From: JBFMFB01 sp040752115
GTDB lineage: Bacteria > Pseudomonadota > Gammaproteobacteria > Burkholderiales > Sulfuricellaceae
Reading direction: 5' to 3'
Assembly (NCBI GenBank): GCA_040752115.1
Contig: JBFMFB010000063.1
Span: forward strand, 1 to 6,467
Length of the DNA: 6,467 nucleotides
This document shows, one piece after another, positions 5,845-6,467 of the stretch. The notes beneath the pieces are model-generated. The model did no database searches and was not told where the DNA came from. It saw only the letters and a list, made by a program, of their open reading frames with translations. The stretch's first letter is position 1. Every line of letters begins with the position of its first letter. The translations under genes were made by a program, and so were the position numbers.

Positions 5845-6378
5845 ATGACCGACTACCGGCGTAATTTCAGCAAAGGCGGCAGCTACTTTTTTACGGTGGC
5901 GCTGGCGGATCGCAGTCAACGCCTGCTGGTGGATCATGTCAAAGCCTTGCGCGACGCGTTTCGCCAAGTCAAAGCCGGATATCCCTTCGAACTCGACGCG
6001 GTGGTTATCCTCCCGGAGCACTTGCATTGCATCTGGACGCTGCCCGATGGTGACGCCGATTATCCCGACCGCTGGCGGCGCATCAAGACGGCGTTTTCAC
6101 GTAGTTTGCAGCATTGCAATCCTCGCTCCGCCAGCAAAATTTCAAAGGGTGAGCGCGGTATCTGGCAGCGCCGCTATTGGGAGCATACCTTGCGCGACGC
6201 GGAAGATTGGCGGCGTCATCTGGATTACATCCATTACAACCCGGTGAAGCATGGCCATGTCGAGCGGGTTGGCGATTGGCCGTACTCCACTTTCCGACGT
6301 TATGTTGAGGCCGGTATGTACCCCGAGGATTGGGCGGGAAGCGGGCAGGCAGGCGACGGGGGATTTGGCGAGGCGTGA
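5845..6378 (+). CDS. rayT: REP-associated tyrosine transposase (RAYT), Y1/HUH family
   Basis: Single-strand DNA nuclease related to IS200/IS605 TnpA and thought to recognise and spread REP elements. 177 residues. The N-terminus M-T-D-Y-R-R-N-F and S-Y-F-F-T-V (13-18) are typical of RAYTs. The metal-binding HUH motif is H59-L-H61 within I-L-P-E-H-L-H-C-I-W. The C-terminal part has G-I-W-Q-R-R-Y-W-E-H (105-114) and Y128-I-H-Y-N-P-V-K-H-G; Y128 is the likely catalytic tyrosine, with Y131 adjacent. W-P-Y-S-T-F (145-150) is also a family signature. No truncation or frameshift is seen, so it is probably active or recently so. There is no clear Shine-Dalgarno before ATG 5845, which suggests low expression, as expected for such genes. 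It is bracketed by REP pairs at 5735-5819 and 6400-6467 whose GTAG heads match the tetranucleotide recognised by the E. coli RAYT. It has no evident link to cytochrome assembly beyond position. Confidence 0.93.
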   Translation: MTDYRRNFSKGGSYFFTVALADRSQRLLVDHVKALRDAFRQVKAGYPFELDAVVILPEHLHCIWTLPDGDADYPDRWRRIKTAFSRSLQHCNPRSASKISKGERGIWQRRYWEHTLRDAEDWRRHLDYIHYNPVKHGHVERVGDWPYSTFRRYVEAGMYPEDWAGSGQAGDGGFGEA

Positions 6379-6399
6379 ATGCCGGATGGAAAGCGGGGC

Positions 6400-6467
6400 G
6401 ATGGGTTGCGCTGCGCTGCGCTCCACCCATCCTACGAAATCAATAACTGCACATTTGTAGGATGGGT
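6400..6467. repeat. Divergent REP pair downstream of the RAYT gene (second copy cut by window edge)
   Basis: An inverted 36-nt copy (6400-6435) and the first 11 nt of a + strand copy (6457-6467, GTAGGATGGGT) face each other across a 21-nt spacer. That is the same orientation and spacer length as the pair upstream of the RAYT gene. The first copy carries three tandem GCGCT units (6408-6422), where the copies at 2833 and 5735 have two, which accounts for its 5 extra bases. It begins 21 nt after the RAYT stop codon. Confidence 0.88.

Noticed and set aside
2784..6467. CRISPR array, because short repeats recur
   Set aside because: The repeats are scattered over 3.7 kb between genes, occur in both orientations, vary in length and have no regular spacers; they are REP elements.
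5735..6467. Classical insertion sequence with terminal inverted repeats and target-site duplication
   Set aside because: The transposase is a single-strand Y1 type. No IS-style terminal inverted repeats or flanking duplication were seen beyond the REP pairs themselves.

Overview
The window is GC-rich bacterial DNA with every supported gene on the + strand. It reads as accessory DNA from a Gram-negative proteobacterium with an energy metabolism rich in cytochrome c. Three things suggest this: a large periplasmic or extracellular multihaem cytochrome c, a System II (ResB/CcsA) cytochrome c assembly pair, and a GTAG-headed REP repeat family with its RAYT transposase. From memory, similar repeats are common in betaproteobacteria such as Gallionellaceae, Nitrosomonadaceae and Thiobacillus, and in some methanotrophs. 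I cannot name the species, and the betaproteobacterial assignment is an inference.

Layout: (1) 1-1307 is the 3' part of a multihaem cytochrome c gene with seven CXXCH sites, closed by a perfect intrinsic terminator at 1328-1358. (2) 1385-3519 holds three secreted proteins with Lcl C-terminal (DUF1566) domains. The first two are 4 nt apart; a REP pair separates the second from the third. (3) 3525-5719 holds resB and ccsA, the two halves of the System II cytochrome c synthase. resB starts 5 nt after the third DUF1566 gene, and a second REP pair lies between resB and ccsA. (4) 5735-6467 is a selfish-DNA-like module: a short Y1/HUH transposase gene (RAYT, 5845-6378) flanked on both sides by divergent REP pairs.

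How the genes may work together: ResB and CcsA bring haem across the inner membrane and ligate it to CXXCH motifs, so the cytochrome at the left edge is a plausible client. The DUF1566 proteins carry signal peptides and cysteines but no CXXCH, so they are not haem clients themselves. Their tight linkage to resB suggests they act in the envelope alongside the cytochrome, for example in surface attachment or as structural partners; this is inference. The repeats are the most structured non-coding signal. There are eight copies (seven complete) in four inverted pairs, each copy being GTAG followed by an imperfect hairpin. The tips of the hairpins vary in sequence but stay able to pair. No RNA genes, CRISPR arrays or tRNAs were seen, and no stretch longer than 300 bases lacks a gene.
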